Assembly (NCBI GenBank): GCA_036172665.1
Contig: CM069874.1
Coordinates: forward strand, 26,247,946-26,311,945
Reading direction: 5' to 3'
DNA: 64,000 bases
Source: Prosopocoilus inquinatus
Lineage: Eukaryota; Arthropoda; Insecta; Coleoptera; Lucanidae
Part shown: in pieces, positions 33,660 to 44,303 of the stretch
How positions within the stretch are numbered: position 1 is the stretch's first letter
How the letters are laid out: every line of letters begins with the position of its first letter
Notes under the pieces: model-generated
Databases searched by the model: none
What the model was told of the DNA's origin: nothing
Seen by the model: only the letters and a program-made list of their open reading frames with translations
Position numbers and translations under genes: made by a program

Positions 33660-34865
33660 TATAATTTCCAATTCAGATTACTCGTACTTCGACCTGATTT
33701 TTAATTTAGTAAAATTAAATTAAATGTACTGAATTGCAAAAAATAATGATGAGAATGTGGATTCTTACATAGGTATTCGAACTTTCTGAATCGATCCTCA
33801 CAATATACACGTACTTACTCTAGAAACTTTCTATAGAAACAGATATACTCAACTTAATTTATATTAACCAATCTATCGTGAGAACAATAAAAATCCAACT
33901 TAAAGGACCACGAACATTCAATTTCAATATATTGTCCATAGATTAATTCGGATTAGTAAAGATAATAATAAACAAGATAAATTTATAAATACTTTTATTT
34001 TACTGTTATAACTTATACAGTGATTCACTTTTTAATGTGTGTAGGTAATAACAGCGACAGGGAGGGATTCGTATTTCAGGGGTATCTTTTACTTGGTTTT
34101 TTGTTGTTCCTATGGTATGATAATATGAGTATAATGTATATCGAATCGTATATTTGATTTATAATTACTTAACAACGTCGTTTCGAGTTTATGCTTCTTC
34201 CTTCATTTCTGTTTTTCGGTTTTGCGTCACTTGCGACATTTTATATCGTAAATCCAGTGTTTTCAAAAATCGATTCATAGAAATTACTAACATTAAAATG
34301 TTATTGAATTCTGTTATTAAACGCACTGACTTTGCCAATTTAAGTGTCATGTTCTGTAGTTTTATAGATTTATTAAATAGGATACAGATTAGAGTAAATT
34401 TTTAATAAATATAGGTATGTACTTTCACTTTTCAAAAATTATTTTCGTCAAGGGTAGTCGCGGATTTTAAAATTATTTAGTTTCATGCATTGTATGAATC
34501 ATTTTTTTATTGTCAAAATTTGTCAAACTGTTCCAAAAAAGTGTATTTGCTGCTGTTTCTTTAGTTTCTTGGTGTTATTTGCTCTTAATAGCTTTTGGAG
34601 TTTATTTTTGTTTGTTTGCTCACTTTTTTATTTTTTTTTAAATCATGTTACCTTTTCGTTTCTCTTGACAACTTGTTTATTTATTTATTTTTTTTCGTTT
34701 CTTAAGAAACTATCAAGTGAAAAGTTGAGTGTTCTTACTAATTTTTATAGTGTCCGATTAAAAGTTAAAAAATTATTTCCTCACAATTTTCATTGGACAA
34801 GAGTCGACTTCATTTAGAATACTTCCATTAGGATTTAATCATATTATTTATGATGTTTTTTAAAC
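33660..34865. other. Gene-free AT-rich stretch
   Basis: One T-rich frame (34485-34817) would make a Phe-rich hydrophobic peptide but this follows from base composition. Nothing supportable. Confidence 0.45.
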
Positions 34866-34901
34866 AAGAAACTTGCAATTGCTGTTGAGGAAATTATAAC
34901 G

Positions 34902-35200
34902 TAATAGAAAAATTTTGTGCAAATCGTTTTTGATTGCAGTGAAAACCTCGAGCAGCCTCTGTACAGCTGTTTCAGCCCTGCTTGGGGCTTCTTCAGCAGA
35001 GACGTAGCTCGACATTTCCACTGCAGACCAAAAACGACTTGCCCAATTTATTTGCAATTGCGATGTAAGAGTGATGAACACATAAAATAGCGACATCTTA
35101 CTATCGCTTTTTGACCTGACATTGCAGTAGGATAAACAGATTCCTACTGCAATGTCAGGTCAAAAAGCGATAGTAAGATGTCACTATTTTATCTGTTTAT
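34902..35200 (-). repeat. Hammerhead-bearing repeat family B: minus copy joined 5'-to-5' to a plus-strand stub
   Basis: The minus copy (34902-35130) matches the family B repeat at 10826-11035. At its 5' end the sequence turns back: 39 bp (35092-35130) are exactly inverted at 35144-35182, with a 13-bp spacer, and similarity continues to about 35200. The plus part stops before the ribozyme. This head-to-head form is also seen for family A. Confidence 0.85.
34955..35003 (-). ncRNA. Type I hammerhead ribozyme, family B, best preserved copy
   Basis: On the minus strand, CTCTG (35001-34997), CTGAAGA (34996-34990), a stem II of AGCCC with GGGCT, GAAA, and a fully paired palindromic stem III (ACA/TGT with a GC loop). 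The triplet is GTA, then CAGAG closes stem I. Cleavage is predicted between 34962 and 34961. Compared with the copy at 10939, stem III has C-G instead of U.G. Confidence 0.83.
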
Positions 35201-36165
35201 AATGTAATAGATTTTTACTTATATTGCAAATAGCGCAGTAAATGTTTGTATGTACGAGAAAATGTTAATGTGAATAAATTAGTTTAAATGAAGCAAGAAA
35301 ATGCAAACAGGTACAAATATTGTTCTTTTTCCTAGATTTGGATGTACCAGTCTCGACTAAAACAATACAGACTTGCACATAAAGCCGAGGCTGATGCAAA
35401 GAGCGCAATTCGGGTTTTTGTATCTTTTATAAAATCAGTACTATAGGGGGAAAAGTTGTGTTAGTAAGCAACAAATATTAACCTGAACGGCAAATTAGAC
35501 CGTACCCTCTTTCAGACGCCATTTCACCCCTGGGATTCCCTCGGCTGGCGCTAATACGCTCGCCCGAATTTCAGCTTTTCCACAACTAATTCGAGGCAAA
35601 CGATTTCGGCGTTCGACATGGATTGCGAGAACATTTAATGGGAGTCATCAAAATTTAGTTTGCGATAGCGGTATTGTTGAATACGTACGACGTCTTCAAC
35701 TTACGACGGGATTATCGACCTCCAACTCGTTTATAAACGGTGCATGTAAAGTGCACGGCAAATGCGGGTTTAATCACATTACTATTATACGAATCGACCT
35801 TCTTCCCAGCCAGGTTTCACTCAGACCTCAGACGTGTTTGCTTAGTGAGGTTTAAGTTTTGAAAGATGACAAAGACTTTCGTTATTATAGTATTTGAAGT
35901 TTTTACGTAACGGGTAAAACAAATACTGTTCTGGTCAAGTATGTACAGAATAAGTTACTTTTATATATTCTTACATTAAGATTCCAATTGCAAATAACAA
36001 TGTTATGTGTCATAATTAAATCAATTTTTAAATAGCTCTGTAAGCTATAATTGTTGCATGAAGAGGAACATGATAGTATTGTCTTCTTCTCGGATACCAC
36101 GGTGGACAATATAACAGGTGTTCACAGTTTCTTTCTCCTAAGATTTGCAGCACTGATAGCTGTGT
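35201..36165. other. Gene-free stretch with a GC-balanced island
   Basis: The block about 35510-35830 is GC-balanced and repeat-free and could be conserved regulatory DNA. No coding sequence supported. Confidence 0.4.
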
Positions 36166-36167
36166 TT

Positions 36168-36803
36168 TTAAATTTCGTGAAACAGGATCACTTGGTCGCA
36201 AAACAGGGAGCGGAGCAGCTAAGAAAAGGACTGCAGCCGGCATTGAAGATGTTCGGGATCGAATGGAACACTCTCCCAAGAAATCTATTCCGAAACTTTC
36301 ACAAGAAGTTCAGCTATCAGTGGGAACATGTCACACTATTCTTAAAAAAGATTTAAAGCTTTATCCATATAAGATTCAAGCAGTCCACGAACTCAGGCCA
36401 GTAGATTTTCACAGAAGAACAGAATATTGTCAGCGGTTTGTTGATAACTTAAACAACGACGACATTCTTGACAAGTGTTTCTTTTCCGATGAGGCCTGGT
36501 TTCATCTCTCAGGGTATTTAAATAAACAGAATATGAGAATATGTTAGCAGAAAATCCCCATGAATTTGTGGAAACTCCATTACATCCTTCCCCGGATCTC
36601 ACAATTATGGATTACTTCATTTATCCGCACATGAAAAACAGTTTTTAGAACTACGCGTCACACAATCGAAGAACTTCGTGCGGGCATTACAGATGTGTGT
36701 GCTAACATAATCACCGAACACTTAGCAAACGGGTTTGAAAACATGAAACGCAGAGTACGCTTATGTATTCAAGCTGAAGGAGAGCACTTTGAGCATCTAC
36801 TTT
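36168..36803 (+). pseudogene. Tc/mariner-superfamily transposase with internal deletion
   Basis: The frame through 36263-36547 encodes the DNA-binding part (SPKKSIPKLSQEVQLSVGTC, then KKDLKLYPYKIQ) and the first catalytic block FFSDEAWFHLSGY. A stop follows NMRI. Sequence then runs through a segment resembling ENPHEFVETPLHP and jumps straight to SPDLTIMDYF, which holds the third catalytic Asp, then a C-terminal tail (TIEELRAGI...NGFENMKRRV) to about 36803. The whole second catalytic block is missing, so a few hundred bases were deleted between the two proline-containing segments. A likely left end (ACAGGTGTTCACAGTTTCT) lies at about 36113. The order of blocks matches a common insect Tc-like family. 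The copy is dead. Confidence 0.75.
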
Positions 36804-36805
36804 AA

Positions 36806-37700
36806 ACTTTAATGTTGTGTTTTTATGTGATGTTATGATCAGTACTGACAGTTAATGACAACTGTTTTCTCTAGAATTGTGTCGCCAACTTCATAAAAAA
36901 ATCACAGCTTACTTTAATGAGGAATTCAATTGAAGGTACGGTATATGCAACAAAGCGTAAAAGCACTGTGTGAGAGTGATAGCTGAATGCATGAAGGCAA
37001 AACATCAAAGCGCGACAGAGAACGGTGTTTAATCCTTATCCTTCCTTAACCTATTAATCCTATATCGTGTTGGATACTGACAAAAAACTAGTTTAATAGA
37101 ATTTGGTTAGATATCAAATACTAAGTATCTCTACTCGTGATTTGAAAGATTCACTACATAAGTCTCCAGCGGTTTGACCTTTGAGGTTTACTTTCTATGT
37201 TGGCGAACATAAGTAACCAAAACACTTGGAAACTTGTATCATGTAACGAATAAAGCATGGAAATGTAGCTGGTAAATAAATTTTACTACTTACAGCAACC
37301 ATTAAGGGCTACACTCTTCGCACAAACCAAATCGCGCTAACCAAAATTCTACAAAACAGATTTTGCAACGTACCGTTTTCTTCTCCACGCACTGGATTTC
37401 TAGCACGTTCGGATAGGACCGTGCGGACTAATTCGCGCGAATTGAACGAAGTGTGTGGCCAGCTTCAAGTAAGCAAGCTATCGTACGGATCCATTTCTGC
37501 CTAACTTTAATCGTTTAGATTTAGAATAAAAACCGAAACTGGTCAGCTGAATGATTAAAATCTTTTTTGTCCTAAAAACCCGATCAACTACCACGTTTTC
37601 AAAATTCATAAACAGGACGCCAATTTCATTTATTATTTAATCGTTACCCTATCGTTCGCCGTAGACAAAATAAATGTCTATTGATATCAATTCCATTAAA
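36806..37700. other. Gene-free stretch
   Basis: A less AT-rich patch at about 37320-37480 has no recognisable content. No gene supported. Confidence 0.4.
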
Positions 37701-37831
37701 CTAAAATAGTAAAGGAGACTGTGGTTTAAGAGTTATTTGAAATTAACCCCCGCCCACAATAGTTTTTTTTATAAATATAATTATATTTTTTATATAAAAA
37801 TTATTGCGGGCGGAGGTTAATTTCAATTATC
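37701..37831. repeat. Inverted pair of family A repeat tails, without ribozyme
   Basis: The minus strand of 37701-37762 reads CTATTGTGGGCGGGGGTTAA through ACCACAGTCTCC, the distal part of the family A repeat. The plus strand at 37793-37831 reads ATTATTGCGGGCGGAGGTTA. The two are head-to-head around an AT-only spacer. Both are truncated so that the hammerhead is gone. Confidence 0.75.
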
Positions 37832-37934
37832 AATTCCATTGTAAGAATTGTTGTTAACAATATAGGTATATATGGGGCAGATCAGCGTTCTATAAAAGAT
37901 TCATGGTAGATAGCGACAAACAAAATGATCTTTT

Positions 37935-37940
37935 TTTATT
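37935..37940 (-). promoter_or_regulatory. Possible polyadenylation signal (AATAAA) for the minus-strand exon
   Basis: AATAAA on the minus strand about 245 bases past the stop codon of the exon at 38183-38374. Such hexamers are frequent in AT-rich DNA, so support is modest. Confidence 0.3.
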
Positions 37941-38182
37941 TTAGCAACTAAAAAAAGGAATTTTATGCCTTTCAGTAGAACATTCTGTATAAGAACTAGT
38001 TACTTTCATCACCAACTGTTCCTCAAAAGAAGATCATGTGTGTTCATAAGTACGTGAACACTCTATTTAACACTCTATGTATTTACGTCGCAAACTATCA
38101 AAAGTTATTGATCTTGACTATTTCAGTAATATTTCAAGGAACTAATATACTACTACTAATACCGTTCAACGACATAGGTATA

Positions 38183-38374
38183 TTACGAAAGTTTCTCTGA
38201 AAACGAGAATTTAATAGCATCTCTCACTTCTTCAAAAGGTACATTTTTAAGATAATAGCTGTGAAAATCGTTTTGTTTACAAAAGTCGTATTCTTGCCAG
38301 TTATTAAATAACTCATCATACGCCAAGTGGAATGAAGGAGCGGCGACTTGAATATCTCTGTAGAAACGTCCGAG
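38183..38374 (-). CDS. Candidate terminal exon of an unrecognised host gene
   Basis: On the minus strand a good splice acceptor (TGTATTTTGCAG) ends at 38375 and is followed by 63 open codons and a stop: LGRFYRDIQVAAPSF, then HLAYDELFNNWQEYDF, then KQNDFHSYYLKNVPFEEV. The peptide has an ordinary, mixed amino-acid composition, unlike most chance frames in this AT-rich window, and the open frame fits the acceptor. An AATAAA lies ~245 bases downstream. I do not recognise the protein, and no upstream exon is identified; it would lie at higher coordinates, perhaps outside the window. It could instead be a remnant of an unknown element. Confidence is moderate to low. Confidence 0.4.
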   Translation of the reverse strand, partial: LGRFYRDIQVAAPSFHLAYDELFNNWQEYDFCKQNDFHSYYLKNVPFEEVRDAIKFSFSEKLS

Positions 38375-38668
38375 CTGCAAAATACACTTAAATTTAGTTG
38401 CAACATATTTCAGGCAACTTCAGCGAAGCAAAGTTCTACTTGTCTAATCTCGTTTTAGATTAAGTTTGCAGACGAGTCTAACGTATTGCTTTCCAACAAG
38501 TCTCCATTTTACTGCGATTAAGAACAAATCGGACTTACGCTCATTGCAACTGGGTAATTACAGCACAGTTTTCCAATTCTATAAGTCGTATGAAGAAGAG
38601 TATTATTATTTTCGAATAGAAAATAGAAATATTATGTCTGGTGGCTATACACCACTCTCACTCTTATA

Positions 38669-38996
38669 CCGCGTTTACACATTCGCGCTCGCGTTTCACC
38701 TCGTCACTTGCCATACTCGCGAGTAGCATTCCCACAACGCGAATGACCCATTTACCATTCGGGCGGCTATATCGAAGTGAATGTTCAAATGTGAGGAGGC
38801 GAAACACTAGCGGGAATGTGTAGAATGTGTCAATGTCGAGTTCGCCTCGCTCGCTCGTCTCTGCAAGGCCTTGGATTCGTCCCCGAAAGACTACTTCCGA
38901 CGCGAGCACCATGAGTGACGAGAGGAATGCCAAGTGAACCGATTACACATTCGCCTCGTCCACTCGCCTAGCATTTTGTGCGAATGTATAAACGCG
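38669..38996. mobile_element. ~328-bp GC-rich MITE with CGCGTTTA.ACATTCGC ends
   Basis: The left end CGCGTTTACACATTCGC is answered by the inverted right end CGCGTTTATACATTCGC. A second TTACACATTCGCCTCGTC lies inside near the right end. The interior is far richer in CG than the flanks. No clear target duplication and no ORF. Confidence 0.65.
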
Positions 38997-41656
38997 TCAT
39001 TAGAGAGCATTGGAATTTCCGTATAAAAAATCGCAAATTCCTGAAAATTATTCCTTAAAAAATTGCTTTCAAAATTTCACTCTTGAAAATGTGTATAGAA
39101 ATAAAAAAATACGCTCAGCTGTAGCAGTATACTTGTAATTGACTTCAAGTCAGAATATGCGTAGTGACAGAGAGAAAAAAGTGTAAGCACGTATTTAAAA
39201 GTGACTGTCAGTGTCAAGTGTGCCTCAAATGGAATTTTTTTATTACCGATTTTAATAAAATTTAATCTCATTTATCATTTTTATTATTTATTTATTTTAT
39301 AAAGCAGAATATCTTGTCATTTAAACATCTTCGTAAGACATAAGCAATGTCTACAAACTAGGAACTCATAATACCTGGGAGATATCGTTAGTTGAAAATA
39401 TTATACTTTATCTAAACTAATTCATTAGTAATGTTCACTCATGTTGGTAAGAAAACTCACTCTTGAAAACTAACAAAAAATTAATAATTTTTGCATAATC
39501 AATGGAAGTCGTGTATGAGGTACGATACGAATTAAAAGTTAAAACATGAAATAATTCAACTGTACATGTATATAGTACACATTGCTAAATTAAAAGAAAG
39601 TAAATTACCTCACTAAAAACAAACTTTATTTGCCTTTATAATTGGAGTAAATTGATACGAGTCAGATTTCAATTTATTCACGGTAATGATTTATTAACAC
39701 GTACATAATTGTCATCAAATATATGAAACGTCAATACAATTATCATTTTTCTGCTGCTAATGATTAAATCCATTATTATTATTAGTAGTTAAACAATCTG
39801 TCAATTTAAACCACCGAACATCAGCTCCTTTTATTTTACCGAAAATCGATGAAATAAGTTCTTATTCGGAAATTTCGGTATCTAGATTTCAATGTCTTTT
39901 CAAGAAAACTTCCTTCCTGTCGCTTAAGGAAATCTGCAAAACTGATAGTGTCTGAGCGAGTGATCTTTTAACTTCACCTGGAGAATTGCATTACGGTTCA
40001 CGGATTACAAATACAATATCATACACAGGCGTTGCGATAAGAATGTAGGCGAAACGTGAAAAGTATTTTCCTTATTGAAAATTGCGAGCAGAATTTTTAA
40101 CTTCCCTCAATTTATTGTTCCTCTTGTTCCGGATGCAACGGATGAAGTCTTCAATGCTGAAACGGTGTGTTGCACACTATCATTCTTATCCAGATTTCTC
40201 CATTAGATAAAATTATAATGCACTGTTTAGTTTCAGAAAAGCAACTTCGTTATTGTTAACTGCCGGCAAGAATGCTTCCATCCCTACTTCTGTTAACCAT
40301 TTCTAGCACAGGAGACATACTTGTACTGCTCTAGTTATTATAAAGTTTCATTATTCATGAAGGCGTTCGTTTCACTTTCTAAAACACAAATCAAGAATTT
40401 TCTCAATTTTTTTTTGAGCTGCTTTTCTATCAGTCAGTGCTTACTCTTGCCCGTGGTGAACGATATATTACGTGATGCCACAAGAGCACTCGGCCGTATG
40501 TCGTTATGTGCATGATCAGCGCGAGATCAATTGCGAGAGTGACAGTCACAGTCTCAGTCTCGTGTCGATAAAAACAAACAGTGATTGGTCAACGTATTAT
40601 TACTGGGAAGCTCTGAACTTACCTTAACAATTAATTATTTATTTGAGTTGCATTCTTTCGATAGGATATAGATTATGGTGTCAAGATTTTTTAATTTACA
40701 GAGGGGCGCTGCTATATTTGATCTAACTTTGAATTAGATTTACATCAGAATAAGGGATTGAATTCTAAAAAGGGTTTGTTATATAGCGTAGGCGCTATAG
40801 CTTTTGGGTTTCATGCCAGAATTATCAAATTAATAGCCCGGAGTGCCTTTTGTGAAACGTGATTCATCTAATCGCAACAACTAATGACATTTTAATTGAA
40901 GCGTCGGTAATCATGTTTTGATAAAGACCTTCGTATTTGTGCGTATCAGTCTTGGGAGGCCCTTCATCTCATCCGTTGGTTCTGTGTGCGTCTAATTAGC
41001 CGTGGGTTGTATCTGCACCGCCTAATTGACGAAGCACGCGCCGCCGCCGCCGGTTATGATGTGTATTTACGCGTATCCGTTAAATTCGAAACTATTAATA
41101 AGATTATCCTAGACTTCGAGGAGTATCTTGAGATACTGCGCACCCCTACCTTTAATTAGCATATTTATCTTGGCGCAGTTTATGCGCCAAGCATCGCGAA
41201 TCGTTATGAATATCGGTGTATGTGGCAATTTGCTTATTAAATTCAGAATTTACGTTATAATCAAAGCTCTACTGTGTAGTTTCTAATAATCTTAATGTAA
41301 GCTTGTAATTTCTGACAATTATTACGTGAAATTGTTATGTTATTATAGTATTATTACATTCTGACTTTGCTACTTAGCCTTACGACTTCTAACTCACGCG
41401 TCTTAATGTCAGTGAAACTGTTTCGCTTTTGTGTTTAGAATATACCGGTTGAATACTCTCACTTTAGCCAAGAGTGCTTTCATGAAGCACTTTTTACTTT
41501 CTTGTGTTGCAGTTGAGGAAACGTTCTTTACATATCTGCAATATGCAGTGCAATTAAACCATTTTTAGTTAAAATAAAGGTAGTTCTAAAATCTTGGGAA
41601 GGAAAATAATTTTTTACTTTGCAATACACATCGACCAACACAATCAATGTACTTTA
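38997..41656. other. Gene-free stretch with a GC-balanced island
   Basis: The block about 40890-41220 is GC-balanced and includes a CGCCGCCGCCGCCGG run near 41040. It has no support as coding but could be regulatory. The rest is AT-rich with no recognised feature. Confidence 0.4.
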
Positions 41657-41834
41657 TTAGGCTTGATTTTCACACGTTAGTGCGTCGCGTCGCATCATTT
41701 TGCATCCCGTACTTTTACAGGCAATTTTCTGCTGTAATGTGCTGCCAAGTGAGAATAACTTCACTTAAAAACATGACAGTCTTTAGAAACTGCAAAATGA
41801 CGCGACCTGCTACCGTGTGAAAATTGACCCTAAA
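41657..41834. mobile_element. ~178-bp MITE with TTTTCACACG ends
   Basis: The left end TTAGGCTTGATTTTCACACG is mirrored by the right end, which reads inward TTAGGGTCAATTTTCACACG; similarity (GTCGCGTC, TTTTGCA) continues for about 45 bp. No ORF. Confidence 0.65.
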
Positions 41835-42244
41835 GCGTATTATAATTATATTCGATCAAAATAAAATTTATTGTTCAGATTCGGAAAGAGATAATAATTA
41901 GAAGAAGTAAGACGTAAGCGATTGTGGGTCTCGTAACATGTTGTTAATAACGTGCCTTTTTTAAAATTTCATCTCTTGGTTGGCTGGTGAATTTAGTTGT
42001 GAACCAACCTTGCTTGAAAGATGATATATTGACACAGACCTTGGTTTTCTTTTTGAAGGAAATGTAGAGTTCAAAAAAGTCTTATTAACAAACTTCGTTC
42101 AAATTTCAAAGTAAAATCATAATGGGTGATTAGTGTTCACCATATTCCTCAAGACAGGCTTGGGTTACGTTTACGTTAACCTTATGTTGTTTCATACGTC
42201 GCGTCAGGTCGGTTGGGCTGGTTCTTAACTAACAATTAAGGTTG

Positions 42245-42405
42245 GGTCGATGTATCGATACGCCAGCTGTACCGACACATATTTTGAGCTGTGTCGACGT
42301 ATCGAATAGATATCGAAATATCGGATATCTAATGTCGAAGCGTATCGAAATTTTAGATATCGGACCTCGATACGTACCGAAATATCGGATATCGACATGT
42401 GTAAT
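42245..42405. repeat. Cluster of TATCGATA/ATATCGGATATC-like words
   Basis: About 160 bp are built of variants of TATCGA and GATATCGAAATATCGGATATC halves. The start GGTTGGGTCGATGTATCGATAC resembles ends of some hAT elements, so this may be a decayed MITE. A tandem copy of CGAAATTTGAACGGC.TG follows at about 42557-42598. Confidence 0.45.
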
Positions 42406-42605
42406 GTAGAAGATCAGAGAAGAAGTTTAACATCCGCACAGTCAATCAAAGCCAATATTTCGAAACATATCGATCTTGTATTTCGCAATACAGGCTGTTT
42501 CCAGATTAGTTAACTTAAACCGAGTAATTTTTTAATTTTTTTATTAATTCTTACCACGAAATTTGAACGGCATGTCTTCGAAATTTGAACGGCTTGCCTT
42601 AGGCT

Positions 42606-43740
42606 TTAGTGTAACGAAACCTCCAGGTCTGTAATGAGTTATTTTTCAATTAACAAATGATATACTATCCAAATTGCATGAGAAGCTGTAACTTCACACA
42701 TAACAGTCATTTTTGCTCGTGTATTATTGTAATCGATTCTCAATTTTCAAAATTACGTCTAATTGTAATTTTATTGTTCTAAGCTATTGTTTATTCTCCG
42801 GACGGGTTCTAAAGGACCATTCATTTGCTGTTTATGTTTTTGCTATACGAAGAAAAATATTTAGTAAATTAGTGTCTAACGAACACATTATTTTTAATTT
42901 AAACCCAAAACTATCTTCTGTTAACTAGAATTTTTCTTATCTCACACTAAACATTTTTTATTCTTATTCTGACCTTGTTTTAAAGATGTGCTATATCGTC
43001 GTAATCAGCATAGAGTAGATTATTTTGCGACTAAACTTCAATATAGGCAACACAATAAAAAACTAACTTGATGATGGTAGCAATTTGACGAAACGTGTTA
43101 TAAAGAATAGTGTTTACCACTGTGTAGAGAATTGAAAAGTGCCTTAAGAAAAGTATTTTTATTTTTTTTGATATTTCTAAATAAAAAAGATACCGACAAA
43201 ATAAGAAAATGACTAATTTTCTCTTTTTCACAATTATTTCGAATAAGACCTTGGATTTTTTCTCTCCGAATTATTAATAACCATCAAATTTAGCAACTTT
43301 GCCAAATTTAAACCTGTATATCAGTCCGATGTTTCGATACGTGGAAACGATACAGAAAGTGTTAGTAAAATTTGAAAGATATACAGAAAAGTGCCTTTAA
43401 TTTTTAAAAATGAATTGATCTATTACATTTACAATAAAAATTTTAATTTTTAAAGAAACATTTTAATTTAGATAATGTTTCTAGAAATATATGAAATTAA
43501 CTCGTCATCAAATTCTGTAAATAAACATATGCACAGGTTTCGTCAATTGCATGAAAAAATTGATGGTTCGGTAGTTTGAACTAAAATATAAATCTGTTTA
43601 CATTTTGTATTAATTTCAGATTAATATTATATCATAACATAATATACACTGTGTTGAATGTTTTCCAGACATAGCAGAAGTGCACGTAAAACTGAATATT
43701 TGCAATAATTGGATTTCTCGTAAATTTTGAACAGAAATAT
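42606..43740. other. Gene-free AT-rich stretch
   Basis: Nothing supportable. A partial transposon-like end (TACAGGCTGTTTCC) lies just before it, near 42491. Confidence 0.45.
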
Positions 43741-43749
43741 ATTAATTAA

Positions 43750-43864
43750 GGAAAGAACTACTAACAGGAGGACAGAAAAATTCTATCACATTCGGAAATC
43801 GAACCCGGGACACTTCGTTTACATGCCGATTGCTTTACCATCTAAACTAACGTGACTCGGAGTC
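43750..43864 (-). repeat. tRNA-derived SINE, probably from tRNA-Thr
   Basis: The minus strand reads like a decayed tRNA followed by a tail. The A box is TTAGTTTAGATGGTAAAGC, the anticodon loop CATGTAA would carry TGT (Thr), and the B box is GGTTCGATTTC. The tail CTGTCCTCCTGTTAGTAGTTC is shared with the palindrome at 58114-58241. The anticodon stem is poorly paired, so it is not a working tRNA. Confidence 0.65.
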
Positions 43865-44303
43865 AAGGATTAACTTGATATCCTTAAATAATCCGTACAT
43901 AATTCCCACTAGTAATGGGGCGAATGAGCGTACTATTACCCCATACCTGTTACAATAAGCTTCTAGGATTTTATGGCGTTGGCAAATTTACAAGGAGGTG
44001 AAAAATCGTGCCATTATTGATTTTAAATGAAAGTTACCTTTAGTTCTAAGTAGTAACCCAGTAGGTATTAGGATTTTCTTGAATTATTTATCATACTCAA
44101 TCTGAGTTGCACCAACGCTGCAGTTGCCTAGTCCTAAATTAATCACAGATATTTTTCACTATATTAATTGCAAATGAATTTTAATCGATGTCGGTGCAAC
44201 TGGGCATCAATGAGTATTTTTTTATGCATTGAATTATGATTTACTTACAGTAAGGTAGTTATCGTATACAGTGATGTGCTTGTAGAGAATTAAACGTAAT
44301 TAC

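Noticed and set aside
34485..34817. Hydrophobic Phe-rich frame as a membrane protein
   Set aside because: The composition follows from long T-runs. There is no motif or supporting signal around it.
43750..43864. A true tRNA-Thr gene
   Set aside because: The anticodon and acceptor stems do not pair well, and the sequence runs into a tail shared with another locus, so it is a SINE.
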